From Isoetes taiwanensis (taxonomy: Eukaryota > Streptophyta > Lycopodiopsida > Isoetales > Isoetaceae), in the NCBI GenBank assembly GCA_021234155.1, contig JAJEKV010000566.1, positions 18,230 through 82,229 on the forward strand: a stretch of 64,000 nucleotides of DNA, read 5' to 3'. The position numbers and the translations under genes are program-made. Shown here piece after piece: positions 43,378 to 55,335 of this stretch (within the stretch, counting starts at the first letter, position 1; every line of letters starts with the position of its first letter). The notes below the pieces were generated by a model. That model made no database searches. It saw nothing but the letters and a program-made list of their open reading frames with translations, and was not told where the DNA came from.

Positions 43378-44010
43378 GACCAAAACTCGACCTCCAAGAT
43401 ATAAACCCTTCAAGAACCTAGCAACTCATAGGGTTTACGTTGTGGGGCTAAAACGTGGTCCTTTAAGACCAAAACTCGACCTCCAAGATATAAACCCTTC
43501 AAGAACCTAGCAACTCATAGGGTTTATGTTGTGGAGGCTAAAACGTGGTCCTTTTCATGGATAACTCGGTGCACCATCTCTAAACATGCATGCAGAGACA
43601 TGGCAACTGAAGAAATGGGGTTTGAATCTATCAGCCATCCAGAATGATCCCAAACAATGTCTTGCTACTGCAGAAGCAGCTCTTGACTTTTAACTGCCAC
43701 ATCGGGAAGAGGGCAGATCCAAATTCTGTTGCATTAGTTCCAGGTGCTTCAAGGTCTCAACTGCAACTTCTTAGCCGCGTCCCAAGTGTAGCAGACCAAA
43801 ATTTAACCTCCAAAAAATAAACACTTCAAGAACCTAGCAACACACAGGGTTTAGGTTTTGGATGCCGAAATGTGGTCGTTTTCATGGATAACTCGGTGCA
43901 CAATCTCTAAACGTGCATCCAGAGCCATGGCCACTGAAAAAGCGGGGTTCAGATCTATCGGTCATCCCGTATGATCTCGAATGATCTCAAATAATGTTGC
44001 TACTGCAAAA
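43378..44010. repeat. Direct repeats of 89 bp and ~330 bp period
   Basis: GACCAAAACTCGACCTCC to GTGGTCCTTT at 43378-43466 is repeated almost exactly from 43467. A longer, more diverged copy (ACCAAAATTTAACCTCC, then TTCATGGATAACTCGGTGCA and ATGATC) starts at about 43796. This makes a nested duplication pattern, non-coding. Confidence 0.7.
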
Positions 44011-44106
44011 GCCCGTGTAATTTCGCCATTAGACGATGTGGCAAAGTCAAATTGCCATTTCGAAGCTCCTATGCTGCCCGAATAGGTTTCTACATGGTCG
44101 CGACGC

Positions 44107-44330
44107 TTCATGCTGGCAGCCTTTCCCATGTCGAACTGGGTTAGGACTTTGCGCTATAGCCTCACAAGAGGGGAGAGGTCATACCCCAGAAAGAGGACCC
44201 CAAAAAAGTTGCTAAGGCAGCCTTTCCCAGTTGCGCTAATGTCTCCTCTCCTGGTGAGCTGGCAATCTTCCCTATATCAAATGGGGTTAGGAATTTGCGT
44301 TGCAACCTTGCAAGATCCTAGAAGACGAAT
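44107..44330. repeat. Two ~140-bp repeats related to the 20.5-kb GC-rich element
   Basis: Copy one (44117-44232) aligns with 20521-20634. Copy two (44247-44330) repeats GGCA.(C/T)CTTCCC.ATATC.AA.TGGG(G)TTAGGA(A/C)TTTGCG. Compared with the 20.5-kb relative, many C and G positions are T and A. Confidence 0.55.
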
Positions 44331-44777
44331 CACAAAGAGGTTTTCAAGGTAGTCGTTCCCCGCTACGCATCTCCATGAGGTCGTATGCCAAATCCTGGTG
44401 GAATCCGACGCTGCCTTAAGCTTTCAAAAGTTGTGGCCGTGATCAAAATCTGCTTCATTGGTGCGGAGTGGCAATTCATAGTGCAATAATAGTGGCACAC
44501 AAGGTGACATGGCAATGATATAGAACGATAAATGATGAGTTGGCATCAAAAAAGAACAAGCAAATCCTTTTTTGTTGAGAAAGTGACTATATGCAAAAAT
44601 TATGAGAAATGACATGGCATGAGTATAGTGAGGTGGCAAAGATGAGTGGTGAGATGGCAAAATATGAAGGCGTGGAACAATGAAGAATGTGCATAGACAA
44701 TTTGGCAACTTTTTAAAAAGCATATTTTTCCATGGTGACATGGCATTTTTTTGGATGGTGTGGCGTGTGACATGATG
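44331..44777. other. Non-coding DNA with scattered GACATGGCA motifs
   Basis: GTGACATGGCA, ATGACATGGCA, GTGAGATGGCA and GTGACATGGCA recur between 44503 and 44745, a degenerate short repeat. No gene seen. Confidence 0.4.
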
Positions 44778-44913
44778 ATCCCATCGATCCGAGCTATCGG
44801 ATCGCCATTCTGGGAAAGGACGAGCGCCTATATTAGGTCATTTCCATTTTCAGGTCGGTTATCGGCGTCTCCTCACAGCAGCATTTCTTCTTTCTCGTAG
44901 TTTCCTCTCCTCA
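44778..44913 (+). repeat. Promoter-like repeat, copy A
   Basis: Shares ATCCCATCGATCCGAGC, CATCGGATCGCCATTC (TATCGG in this copy), CTATATTAGGTCATTTCC and GCATTTCTTCTTTC with 50426-50565, in the same order and orientation, 5.65 kb away. CTATATTAGG is TATA-like and a CT-rich stretch follows, as in a 5' leader. Confidence 0.65.
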
Positions 44914-47601
44914 TCATCTTGCTCCTCTTCATCTTTTGGCCTTTTCTTCATCTTTACCACCATCTTTCCTAGCTGGTTTCACATCGCCTTTGCTGGCTGG
45001 TTCCACCGGGATTGCTCCATCCATTTCCATCCAGTCCCTCTGTGTCTCTCTTGTCCTTTTAATGCTTTTTTGTTTTTGTTCTCTAGAACTTCTTGCAGAG
45101 TGGTATTCACGGATCCTCGCTTCTACGGTACTTCTTCGTCATGATTCGAGTTTGGTTGCAGTGGTTCGAGCTGCATTTTTGAGGCGGCAGATTCGGCAGC
45201 TTGGTGGCGGTACTCCATCGCTTGCGACTATGTTCAGGTGGATCTTTCCATGTTGCATCTTTTTCTGTTTTCAGCTTCCTCTTTCAACCCTTTTTCCCTG
45301 CATTGGATTCGTGTCTCCTTGATCCTTCTAATTTCCTCAAGAACTAAGCCTTCTCCATCGATTTTTCACAGGAATCCAGATCTGAGCTTCATTTTTCCAA
45401 TCTGATCTGTTTGATTGGAGTTCGGCCAGGCTGGCTGGGCGTGCACAAGAACGGAGCGGGGTTGGAGCTGCATGCAACATCTGCCTCATCGATTTGTGCG
45501 CTCGAATGGAGTAGGGTTGGAGCTGCATGCAACGTCTGCCTCATCGTTTTTCGTATCAGCCCAGGGCGCTCTTAATTTTTCACTTCCAGCCTCCGCCATC
45601 GCATTTGAGCTCTGTTGCACCACACAGCTCAATGATTTATGGACCTCACAATGGCAACCCTCGGCAGTCTCTTGATGTATGGCTTCGTGAGCATGCTGGG
45701 CTTTTGTGGTGGAGATCCAGGTCCGCATTTGCTATGGCACAGGCATAGAGTACCACATGAGGATTGGCGGATCTGTAAGTTTGTGGATCATTCTTGCTCT
45801 ATCCGCTAGGAAATTTCTGCTACATGACTGCATCTTAAAGGCGATCATGTTTACATTAATTAGCCGATCTAGTCCATGCATATTAAGTTTTCGATCTATT
45901 CATTCGTGATTGATCCTTGCTCCCTTTGGCTTCGGACTTTTCATTTGCATGCGGGGATATTCTAGTCCTCCCTCCAATTCTCTTGTGATTTGTGATTGAG
46001 CGGCAAATTTCTCTTGAGTTCCAACTCACTGCTGATCTCAGGATTTCGGGCGCCTCGAGACCATCCGACACCCCGACTCCTCGGGGATAGCGATTTCACG
46101 CCTTTTTGTTGTTTGCCCAATTGAGCTTTCCGGAAACCGTTGTTAGGATATGTTTGTGATTCTCATCCATCTCCCTCTGTTTTTTTCATACTTCACCTGC
46201 AACTCATAAGCTCCTCTTGCCCATCTATAAGTTTCCTTGTTCTCTCCTTCCTCTGCCATAGGACAGCGTTTCGCCATTGCCTTGTTTCGATTGGTCCCCA
46301 TTTATAGATGCGCATTAACTTTTGCACGACAGGTAGTTCACTCATCGGCTTTTGCACTCGACATTCTCGGATGGCTGCCGAAGACTCGGAATCTTTGCCC
46401 CCAAATTTGGCTTTTCATTTCAATCTGCATGTGTGTCACTTGATCCACAGATCCCATAGCCGCCATAGAGACAGATTCGGTCTATCTCCTACTTTTCTAC
46501 AGAGATGCTTTAGGCTGGCCATGCTGTTGCAGAATTTGCTCCTTCAAATGCTTGGTCTCCTTCTTTTACTCACAGGAGCTGTCTTCTCAGCCGGATCTTT
46601 CTTTTTCCCCTTCGGCTTAGGAGCCGCTCGATTCTTATGCTTTAGTTGGTTATTAATTTGGATTTAAATGTTCTCTCAAGTTTTAACATTTGTTTGGTGC
46701 ATTTTTTGTATGATGCCTTCTCCATGTCGCCATTGCACTTCTATATATTTTGTTTTTTCTATGAGGTGCTAGGTTTTTGATTCATATGTGGTTTTGCTTC
46801 GCAAGTCATGGCTTTTATGATTTTCAATGGGATTCGCCATTTGTTTGGCTATATTTATTTGCTGGCTAGTTTTCATCTCAATGGTTTTGCATTTGGACAA
46901 GCCCATCGGGATGGGGTATGTAGTTTTCCAAAAGTTCTGGCTTTGAATGTGTACTGCTTGATTTTCTCATCCACATTTCCTCGAGCACTTTCCTCATCAA
47001 ATTCTCTATATTTTCCCTTGTTAACCATCTCTTAGGATGCAATTAATGAACACAATTTTGGCATCATATGGGGGCTACGCTATTTGTATAGACACATGCC
47101 TCTTTTCTTTACATTTACTGATTTTTATTCTCTTGGAATTGGCAGGAGTAAGATGTTAATTTTGACGTTCATCGTTTTTGAAGGGTTACAAAATGTTGTT
47201 GTAAGCTGGTGTAGATACCTTAGAAGGCGAGTTATGCTATTACCACATGGCTGGAACACTACTCTAGTTAGGGTTATCTGGTATCAATTTGGCGAATTTC
47301 CTTATTTCTCTCTAGTCGATTCGATCTCTTTATTACGTATTTACGGAAGATGTTCAGGTCTTGGGTATGGTTTTTCTTTTTTGCCTTCATGCATTGCCCA
47401 CTGTATTGACGTCTTCCTTGTTTCTTTACGTACCTCATCATTATTTTTTCAATTTCTATGTTGTATTCGGATCTATTTTTTGGGCATAGCTTTGTGAGCA
47501 TTGATTTCCTTACAATGAAAGGGTTTTTATGATATTTTTTCAGCTTGTGTACTAGGTTCCTCTTGCATACGTGCCGCTTTTACGCCTATTTTTCTAGAGC
47601 G
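44914..47601. other. CT-rich region, no supportable gene
   Basis: Several plus-strand open frames (128 codons at 44936, 119 at 46308, 137 at 47084) are Leu/Ser/Phe-rich, as expected from CT-rich DNA, and show no domain. 45415-45560 contains a short duplication, CGGGGTTGGAGCTGCATGCAAC and AGTAGGGTTGGAGCTGCATGC (22- and 21-base matches written in part). Confidence 0.35.
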
Positions 47602-47810
47602 CTCCATTTGCTCAACTCAGTTGACATCAGTTCTGTTTTTCGGGCTAATTTTCTTATCCATACGTTGCCGTTTCTTTTTGCATTTGGCTTTGTGTCATTG
47701 AAACTGCTCCATTTGCTCAACTCGGTTGACATCCCTTCCGTCTTTCTAGCTACTTTTCTTATATGTATCTTGCGGTTTTTTATTTGTATTTGGCTTTGTT
47801 GATGGATTTC
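47602..47810 (+). repeat. Two tandem 105-bp repeats
   Basis: CTCCATTTGCTCAACTC(A/G)GTTGACATC starts at 47602 and 47707. Both continue through TTTTCTTAT..(G/A)TA(T/C) to TTTGGCTTTGTTGA or a near match. Confidence 0.8.
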
Positions 47811-47860
47811 TCTATTGACAATATGTCAATGTGTTTTCATTTTCATTTCGCATATACCTC

Positions 47861-48425
47861 AACATGGGTGACGGGTGATATTGTTCGGTGTACCAATTTT
47901 ATGGATATGGGAGCTTCTTTGTTTTCGTTAGCTCCACTTTGTCATGTTCGCAGTAGGCTTATTTTTCGTGCATAGCTTTGCTCACTATATATCATATTAC
48001 ATATTCATTGTGTAAGTTTAGAGACGTTGCTTTATTAGACGTAGTTGACTTTTCACGTTCTTTTAGCCCATAATTTTTATCATTCTTCCCCGTTTCCTCC
48101 GTTTTTTGCTCGATATGCAGGGTCCACATGTTGAGGTTCGTACTCACGGTTGCTGGCGGTCCTCGTCCTCTCGCGCTTGCTACGTGTTTGCCGCTTCGCC
48201 TTTATGCACGTTCTTGTTCTCCTTAATCGCTCATGGATGCCTTCTACATGTTCCATTTCTTTCGCTTGCGTTGGCATCCTCTTCGATCTCACCCTCGCTC
48301 GTTAGCCCGTGCCCGGTTTCGACCCACGAGTTTTGGCTTGGCTGGGCTTATAGTTTATGCGGTTCGCCTCATTTTTTTGTTGTGCTCTGTTCGCTCTTGC
48401 CATGGACCCAACTCAACGCTTTTGA

Positions 48426-48494
<69 letters not shown>

Positions 48495-49106
48495 GTTCCA
48501 TTAAAATTTTTTTTATGACCTTTTCCATCCCATTCAAGTATTTTTGTGACATGTTTTCCACCTCTTTGTCCTTTTGTGGCTAAATTTCTTATATGTATAT
48601 TCTATATTTGGTTTGGTCCGATACTGCGATTTGAATATTATTTGGGGGTTGCTTTTAAGATTTTTTCTTCTTTTTTGGTATGATCATCGGGGAGCTCTAG
48701 TGTTTGTTGGTTCCTTTGTTCACTTTATTAGCGTATTTATTTGTTGCTTCATGAAGTTATATTTTCTATTCTTGAACATGGGTGTGGGTGATATTGTTGA
48801 TTGTACCAATTTTATGGATTTGGGAGCTTCTTTATTTTGGTACCTTCACTTTGTCATGTTAAGAATAGGCTTAATTTTTCGTGCATAGCTTTTGCTCACT
48901 ATATATGATATTACATAATCATTGTGTAAGTTTGAGACGTTGCTTTATCGGACATGGTTGCCTTTTCATATTCTTTTAGCCCCTAGTTTTTATCATTCTT
49001 CCCCGTTTCCTCCGTTTTTTTTGCTCGATCACGTGGTCCACATGTTGAGGTTCAGTACTCCGGTTCTTCGGCGGTCCCTCGTCCTCTCGCTTGCTACGTG
49101 GTGTGC
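47861..49106 (+). repeat. Direct duplication with ~912-bp spacing
   Basis: 47861-48186 and about 48773-49106 align throughout: AACATGGGTG, TGTACCAATTTTATGGAT, TTTTTCGTGCATAGCTTT, GCTCACTATATAT, CATTGTGTAAGTTT, CATTCTTCCCCGTTTCCTCC and GGTCCACATGTTGAGGTTC. The spacer includes a (CT)n tract. Non-coding; probably part of a repeat family. Confidence 0.8.
48428..48492 (+). repeat. (CT)n microsatellite
   Basis: About 32 CT dinucleotides following GAGA, within the spacer of the 912-bp duplication. Confidence 0.95.
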
Positions 49107-50390
49107 GACTCTACTCAACATCTCCATGTTTTCGTTCGATCTTTATGTCTATGCATTTTTACATTCCTATCGTCAGGTTTTTTCCTCTTTGCCTTATTAT
49201 CTGATTTATTTGTTATTCTTCCTTCTTATTTATCGTTATTGTTTCTTCTTTTTTGGGGATCCATGATGAAGGGTTCCTTTGTTGACTTATCTCCCTCTAG
49301 ATATTGGCCGGGGTTGGAAGGAATAATAGCCACATTCTTGGACCGGTCCAGAGCCACATTCACGGACTTCGATCCGGATCACGTATTCAAATCGATCAAC
49401 TATCCACGGACATCGCGTTAAGTGATCGCATTCATATCATATGTGCATTTATGCGCCTTAAGCGTGGTTTGTTTTCTCATCGCCTTTTTTGCCGTTCTCG
49501 TTGGCATGCGGGGCCCTTCCTTGATTCATCATCGTGGCGGCGTCCTTTTTCTTTTCATTGTTTTTGTTCTCTAATGTTCCTCCCTTTTTCGGGTCATTGG
49601 CCGATGCGATCCCATAGCTTGGTGCTTTCGGCTCTTCTTCTTCAACTTCACTTTTTCTCCGCGGCTCGCTTCCGGCTGGTTTGGTTCGTCGTCGTCAGAA
49701 GCTTCCTCGTTTGAACCAGACTCTTGGACCCCGGTTCCCTTTCTTCTGCCACTCCAAATGAGACCCACTTGCCCGGTGCTCATACGATTTCTTTAGCTTC
49801 GCTTTGCCCAGCCGTTAAGCATGCCCGGTCACTATCCTTGGCCTCGTCGGCCCTCTTTTCGCTCCTTCCTCTCTACGTCCTTTATCCTATCCGATTGCTT
49901 GGGGGTGGTGGCGGGAGTATCTTCTTGCTTCAGGCTTAAATCCGTCCCAGTATTCATTCCGCTTTCGTCATGCGGTGAGCCAAGGCGGCCGCCACTGGGG
50001 TTCCACATGATCTTTGCTCCGCACTGGGGCCGGCGGCTCCTCTTCTTCTCCCTCCGCTTATGTGCTTTGCGACCCAACTCAACACCGGGCGGGTTCAAGA
50101 TTTTGTCCATGGTCTTGGTTACTGCGTGATTCTAGTTCTCTCGAGCAATCCATTTCTAGCTGTCTATTGAGGGTTTTTGCACTTGTAGGGGATCTTTTTC
50201 TATTTGGTATGATCATTATATATCTTTGGCATATTTGCTATTTGGCTTTATCTAGATAGGATGCATATTGGTGATCTTTGTAAGGCTCATGATATTTGGC
50301 TCCTCTTCTTCTCACTCGCTATGCTATCATGACCAACTCAACACCGGAGGTTTCGTGGTGGGCTTATAGTTGAGGAAGTCCTTTGGTAGT
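49107..50390. other. CT-rich region, no supportable gene
   Basis: A ten-base palindrome GGACCGGTCC lies near 49340. The phrase CCAACTCAACACCGG occurs near 50073 and 50333, with a decayed version near 48407, showing more of the same dispersed modules. Confidence 0.35.
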
Positions 50391-50565
50391 CGGCGGTTTT
50401 GTGTCTTTCGCGAAGTCCTTTCGAGAATCCCATCGATCCGAGCCATCGGATCGCCATTCATCGGAGGAAAGGGACGAAACGCTATATTAGGTCATTTCCA
50501 TTTTGGTCGGTTATCTACGCCTTCTCCACGCTAAAGCATTTCTTCTTTCGTAGCTTCCCTCCCTT
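50391..50565 (+). repeat. Promoter-like repeat, copy B, with upstream module
   Basis: 50426-50565 matches 44778-44913. The segment before it, CGGTTTTGTGTCTTTCGCGA then GTCCTTTC, recurs at 51327-51363, so the modules are mixed and matched in this region. Confidence 0.65.
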
Positions 50566-51493
50566 CCCTACTATTTGCGTGTGCGTGTGAGTCTTTTTCA
50601 TTTGTATTTTATTGGTTCATGCACTCTTTGTTGTTCTCCACTGTGGGTATGGCTTTTCCCATGTTCTCGCTTTCCTTGGCATCCATGCGCAGATATTCTC
50701 CACCGCGGGTGATCTTTGTTTTTATTTCCACCTTGAGGGTGATGCATATTTTTATATAATGATTTTCCACCCGCTGGGTGATGCTTTTTCCACCCTATGG
50801 GTGATGCTATCTTTTTCTGTTATGCTCTTTTTCTACCTATTTTCATTCCTCATATCTTCGGGCCTTCTTGATGCAGATTCTTTTTATGGCTATGCCTGTT
50901 TGTTTCTCTAACCATTTACGGGTGTTTTTTGGGAGTTTTTTGGTATTGCAGATTTTTGTATTCGCCGCCCCGTTGGGGTCTCTTTGTATTTCCGTTCGTC
51001 ATCCTCTCTTCGTTACATTCGATTTTTTCGCCGTTGTGTGGGGTCGTGCTCTATGTTTGCCTTCGCTCTCGTCCGGTTTCTCTCTATTCTCCAGGCAACA
51101 CATTCGAGGTTGGTGGCGACCATTTCTCATTAGGGTTTTCCTCGAAAACCCGAAAGGGCAGGGTTTTTTATCCCGATGAGAAGTTGTCGCCATTGCCCTT
51201 CTATATTGCCTTGGCACATTTTCTTTTTATGGGGTAGTTCGATATTGTTCCTATGGTCGGCTACCCCCTCTCTCTTCTTCCCAACATTGTATACTGCTGC
51301 TGTGATGAATGACAAGCCTATCTATGGCCGGTTTTGTGTCTTTCGCGAGTCCTTTCCCAGAATTAGCATTTTATGCACTTTAGATAGAAAATGACTAGGC
51401 CAAATTTTTGAAAAAAGGGTTTTTGGATTGAGATAAGTAGGTTGTTAATAATCGCAAGCAAGTGACATGGAATGATGTGGCTTTAGGGTTCTA
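50566..51493. other. No supportable gene; short palindrome
   Basis: A hairpin-forming GGGTTTTCCTCGAAAACCC lies at 51133-51151. Repeated CCACC(C)...GGGTGATG words occur at 50700-50805. Open frames here are Phe/Leu-rich without domains. Confidence 0.4.
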
Positions 51494-51767
51494 AGTTCTT
51501 TGGCAGAGCCAATTTGCAGTTCCAAGGTGGGTAAGTCACCATCCGTCACATTTTGACTTGCACCTGTGTAAGGTCACGGGTTCAACGCCTCGTTGTGAAA
51601 GTGGCCATGCAATGTAAAGTTGGTGGGGGAAGGACCCACTTCAGCAATGTAAAGTGGTGGGGGCAGGACCCATCTGGGTGTGTTGTACAGTGTCACATGT
51701 CCGATAGGACGCTGCCTTGTGGCGTGACGTTAAAATCTCTTCTTCTTCTTCTTCTTCTTCTTCTTAC
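51494..51767 (+). mobile_element. tRNA-derived SINE (Au-like) with (CTT)n tail
   Basis: GGTCACGGGTTCAACGCC at 51572-51589 contains a B box (GGTTCAANNCC) in the same context as plant Au SINEs (GGTCACGGGTTCGAG). Two related GTAAAGT.GGTGGGGG.AGGACCCA segments follow, then a 3' end AAAATCT running into (CTT)n at 51737-51766. The A box is not clear and the left end is approximate. A fragment of the same family lies at 40.9 kb. Confidence 0.55.
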
Positions 51768-53313
51768 CAAACAATAGTGTTATATCAAAAATTTAATTAT
51801 CATGTATTCAATGCACGTCTGTTGCATCGTTTGTTCATCTGCACCTTCTCTCTCCCCCACCACATAATGCTGGAGCCAAGCCATCGCAACTATGCAAGCA
51901 AAATATTCTATGGTCTATCATATTCAAATTAAATCTAGTCGTTCAAAATGCCCTTTGCCCCTCTATCCCAAGGGCTCCCTACATGTGCCACAACCTGGCC
52001 TTCTCATCATAACATACAACAAAATAAAATCCAAGAGAGAACTACATGTCTCACACACAGACACACATATATGCAATGTTATGAAGGTTATATTTCGTTC
52101 ATTGTTATATTTGACAAATGGTTCATTCCGACACATCTATCTCAACATCTTTACATCATATTTTATGCGCTCAAGCATATTTTATGTTCTTAACGAATAT
52201 AGCTTTTTCTTGCTTGTCCATAGGGTGTTTATTTCTTTCATCTGATGATTGCTCCACAACATAGCACCTATGTAATCAACCAAATCCTTTTATTTTTGCA
52301 TGCCCAGTTGAAAGGTTTTATGATGCTTCCCATGTGATTTAATATACCCTTACTTTTGTTTCTTTTCTTCTCTTATTGAAAGAATTTTAGGTAAGAGGTA
52401 TGAGAGGCAAATACATGTTTTGATGCTTAAGCATTCAAATAATAAGAGCACCACAAGGGAGACTTGTTATACTATTCACACATCTGCCTTGGCAAATCTG
52501 AAGTAGAGTATAAGATGCATTTCCAGTATGATTGAAGCTAAAGTGGCCAGACAAATTTTCAGCATAACTGTTCTATATTGTATTTTAGCTGGATCATTTA
52601 TGGGACACATTCCATATATTATTGGACCCTTCTCCCTCAACTACCTTTGAAGGGATTCCTAGCCAAACTGATGGATCTAGTTTGATGCCCACTGAATAGA
52701 CACCAATAGAATTACAATATGGCATGAGGAGCTTAAGAAGTTGCATATTAAGATGTACATTGAATTAAAGGAAATGCAGAGAGCGATTAACAGAAAGATA
52801 AGAATAAGCACCACGTCTGCCTGGATGGATTTAACTCCAGGAATAAGCATGCTAAGAAGATCGATTTGGCTTGGATTCAAGGTAACATGTGGTCCATTGG
52901 CTTGGCATCAAGGTAAAATGGAAATACCCAAATCGTTTATGCTCATACTTGAGTATGAGCCCCATGACCCAGCCTTGCTACACCGAAGATATAATCAGAA
53001 CTCTGGCATGCAATGTGAATGTAAAACCAAGATACTATGGTCCCCTTTTAATCTAACAAATCATGTAAGAAGGAAACATACCTCAACCTGTCCGGAATGG
53101 TTTTATGCTCTATTGCGAACACAGTTGCGAATATGTTAGATAGTTGTGGTGACAGATGTAGATGCTGTCGCAAATTATTAGACATCCATTAATATATTAC
53201 ATATAGCAGGGAAGCTGGCAAAACATACAGATCAGTATGAACATTTTCTGGATAAGGTAAAATTGTCATATTCTGCGATTTCATTATGCAAGATGTGCGG
53301 AAAATTATCTAAT
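51768..53313. other. Intergenic DNA, no supportable gene
   Basis: AT-rich. A 132-codon frame at 52741-53139 ends with CECKTKILWSP...NHVRRKH, spaced C-x1-C-x13-H-x4-H, which is not a standard zinc finger; I do not call a gene on that alone. Confidence 0.4.
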
Positions 53314-55335
53314 GTGAAAGGGAAACCCGAGGACCTTCTGGAGAAAGGTCTTGAGTAAGCCTGCACAGCCCACAGGAAATATTACCCCGGAACAATGGGT
53401 GAGATACTTGCGGCACGGTATATGACCCAATGGGAAGCCGGGCACCAAGCCTTCGCATGTGGCCTAGCAATCGGTCATTCAAGGGGATGTCATAATGGGC
53501 CTCGCAACGCCGCTAATCGGGAAGGCAGCAGATTTGGATGGTATGCGTGCAGAGCTTCTCAAGTGGGGCGGGCCCCCGGTGGTGCCGGTTCTCACAAAGA
53601 CTCTTCAAGGGCATTGCAAGAAGGCTTCCCCCAAGACCGGACTACAAGTAGAGTTGTGCCCATATACAAAGCGGGGGACCCCCACAGTGACCAACTATCG
53701 TACCATTATGGTTGGTTCTGTCTTTGCCAAGTTGCTTCTTGGCCGGATTCTTGAGCAGCGATCGATACTTTTGGGCGAGGGATGGAGAAGTGCGGGCTCA
53801 CGCAGTGGCGGGCTTCGCCCAGGCATTCTACTATTGACCATATCTTCACTCTGGCGAACACTCATAGAGGATAGCCGGAATCAACGCCGAGAATGCATCT
53901 TGTTGCTTTGTGGATTTTGCAAAGGCTTTTGACCACCGAAGGCCGGGATAAGTTGTGGGACAGATTGAGACGACTAGGGACCCCTCCAACTTCTTGCGAA
54001 TGCTATATACGGACTATAACGAGGCTTGCTCCGGTCGCCTCACACTTGTCGGGGAGCAGTTGTTAGTAGCATTGGGTGCGCGCCCATGGCTGCCCTCTAT
54101 CCCCAGCTCTTGGCTTGTACATTGACCGGCTAGAAGAATGGCTAGTCGAGCACCTGGGAGGGGGGAGGCTCGATTGATGCACCATATAATCCGCAACTCA
54201 TATATGCTGATGATGTTGACCGCTCGCATATACCCCGGAGGACATGCAACGCCACCGGATGCTTTGGACACTTTACGCCAATTCATCGACCGAGAGTTAA
54301 CTTGGCCAAGACAAGGGTGATGGGCCGGGTCCCATCATCCGGCACTCCACGCCTTCCCTCATTCACTTACCGTAGGCAGGTAGTGGAGGTGGCTCCGATC
54401 TTTATAAGTATTTGGGCATTGAGTTTTCTACTACCACACACCGGGATGCATCCATCGGTTCTGGTCGGTCATCGCAGTCGGAAAGCCCCAGTATGCAATG
54501 CAAAACAACGATCAAGGCGTAGGTCAGATGCATGGGGTCACCAGGCACACTTGTTCGAGGGCCTTGGTTGAACCGGGTCCTCCTCTATGGGGCAGAAGTG
54601 TGGGGTCCAAAGTGATATCCCTCACCACTTGGAACGATCTAGAGCGTGCATGTAAGGCCTTCTTGGCCCGAACCGGGAGTGAAGTCCACGGGTCCCATAT
54701 CAGATCTTGCTCCAGGAGGCGCTTCCTTCCATTACGAGGAGGGCTGGCGCTTGGAATGTCACATTATTTACTTCGTAAGGTGGTGGCTATGGATGAAGCC
54801 GCTGCCCAACCTTGCTTTGGCATGGCGATGGGCCCATGGCGACTCAAAGCCCGGGCCGGAAAGACAAGCAAGCCCAAGGTGGTTCTCGCTATGGAATGTG
54901 CAGCACACGTGATGTGGACCAAGTGCATACACCTAAAAAATTGGCCGCCTTTGAAGCGCGATTTGGATGCTTGCTTCATGGCCAAGCTTTGGGATGCAGG
55001 CCCCTGTCACATGTCAAGGTGGCAAATTATCGACAGTTAATCCCATGCTCACGAGGGGCCCACACCACTACTCCCGCACCCATCTACCCATGAAAAGCCG
55101 CCAGGTGATTGCTTCCATTTGCGATGGTGCACACCACCTCCGCATTGAGACGGGGAGATGGATTGGGGGCCGCGTGAGGGCGAGTCGGCCGCTGCCGCCA
55201 CCGAGGCCATTGAGGATGAAAGTCACGCCCTCCGGCTGTCCGGCGTACAAAGATATCCGGGTCCCCGGGTATGCTCGGTTAGTTGTGCCCCATCAGGCCT
55301 TGCATGAGCTACTGAGCACGGCCTCTGTAGGCTTG
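53314..55335 (+). pseudogene. LINE ORF2 reverse transcriptase and C-terminal domain, frame-broken
   Basis: Across shifting frames the RT blocks appear in order: PEQWVRYLR; GKAADLDGMRAELLKWGGPP; VPIYKAGDP; NYRTIMVGSVFAKLLLGRIL; CFVDFAKAFD (motif A, about 53908-53935); DKLWDRLRRLGTPP; LIYADDVDR (YADD at 54203-54214); and LAKTRVMG then KYLGIEF. The C-terminal part has AHHLRIETGRW and EDESHALRLSG, a decayed version of the E-D-E-H zinc-binding end. The frame A block follows a RAFDH rather than KAFDTV ending, but the catalytic Asp residues of motif A and YADD are kept. I count at least eight frame changes. The copy cannot make protein as read. Confidence 0.8.

Noticed and set aside
44936-45322. 128-codon plus-strand frame
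   Set aside because: Leu/Ser/Phe-rich as expected from CT-rich DNA; no domain and no splice or promoter support beyond the upstream repeat.
49304-49714. 136-codon plus-strand frame
   Set aside because: Same CT-rich composition, overlapped by another frame of similar length, no recognisable motif.
44778-50565. The promoter-like repeat pair as LTRs of one retrotransposon
   Set aside because: Homology is only ~140 bp, there are no TG...CA ends or target duplication, and no pol sequence lies between the copies.
52741-53139. 132-codon frame with a C-x1-C-x13-H-x4-H spacing
   Set aside because: The spacing does not fit a standard C2H2 or BED finger, and the rest of the frame is unrecognised.
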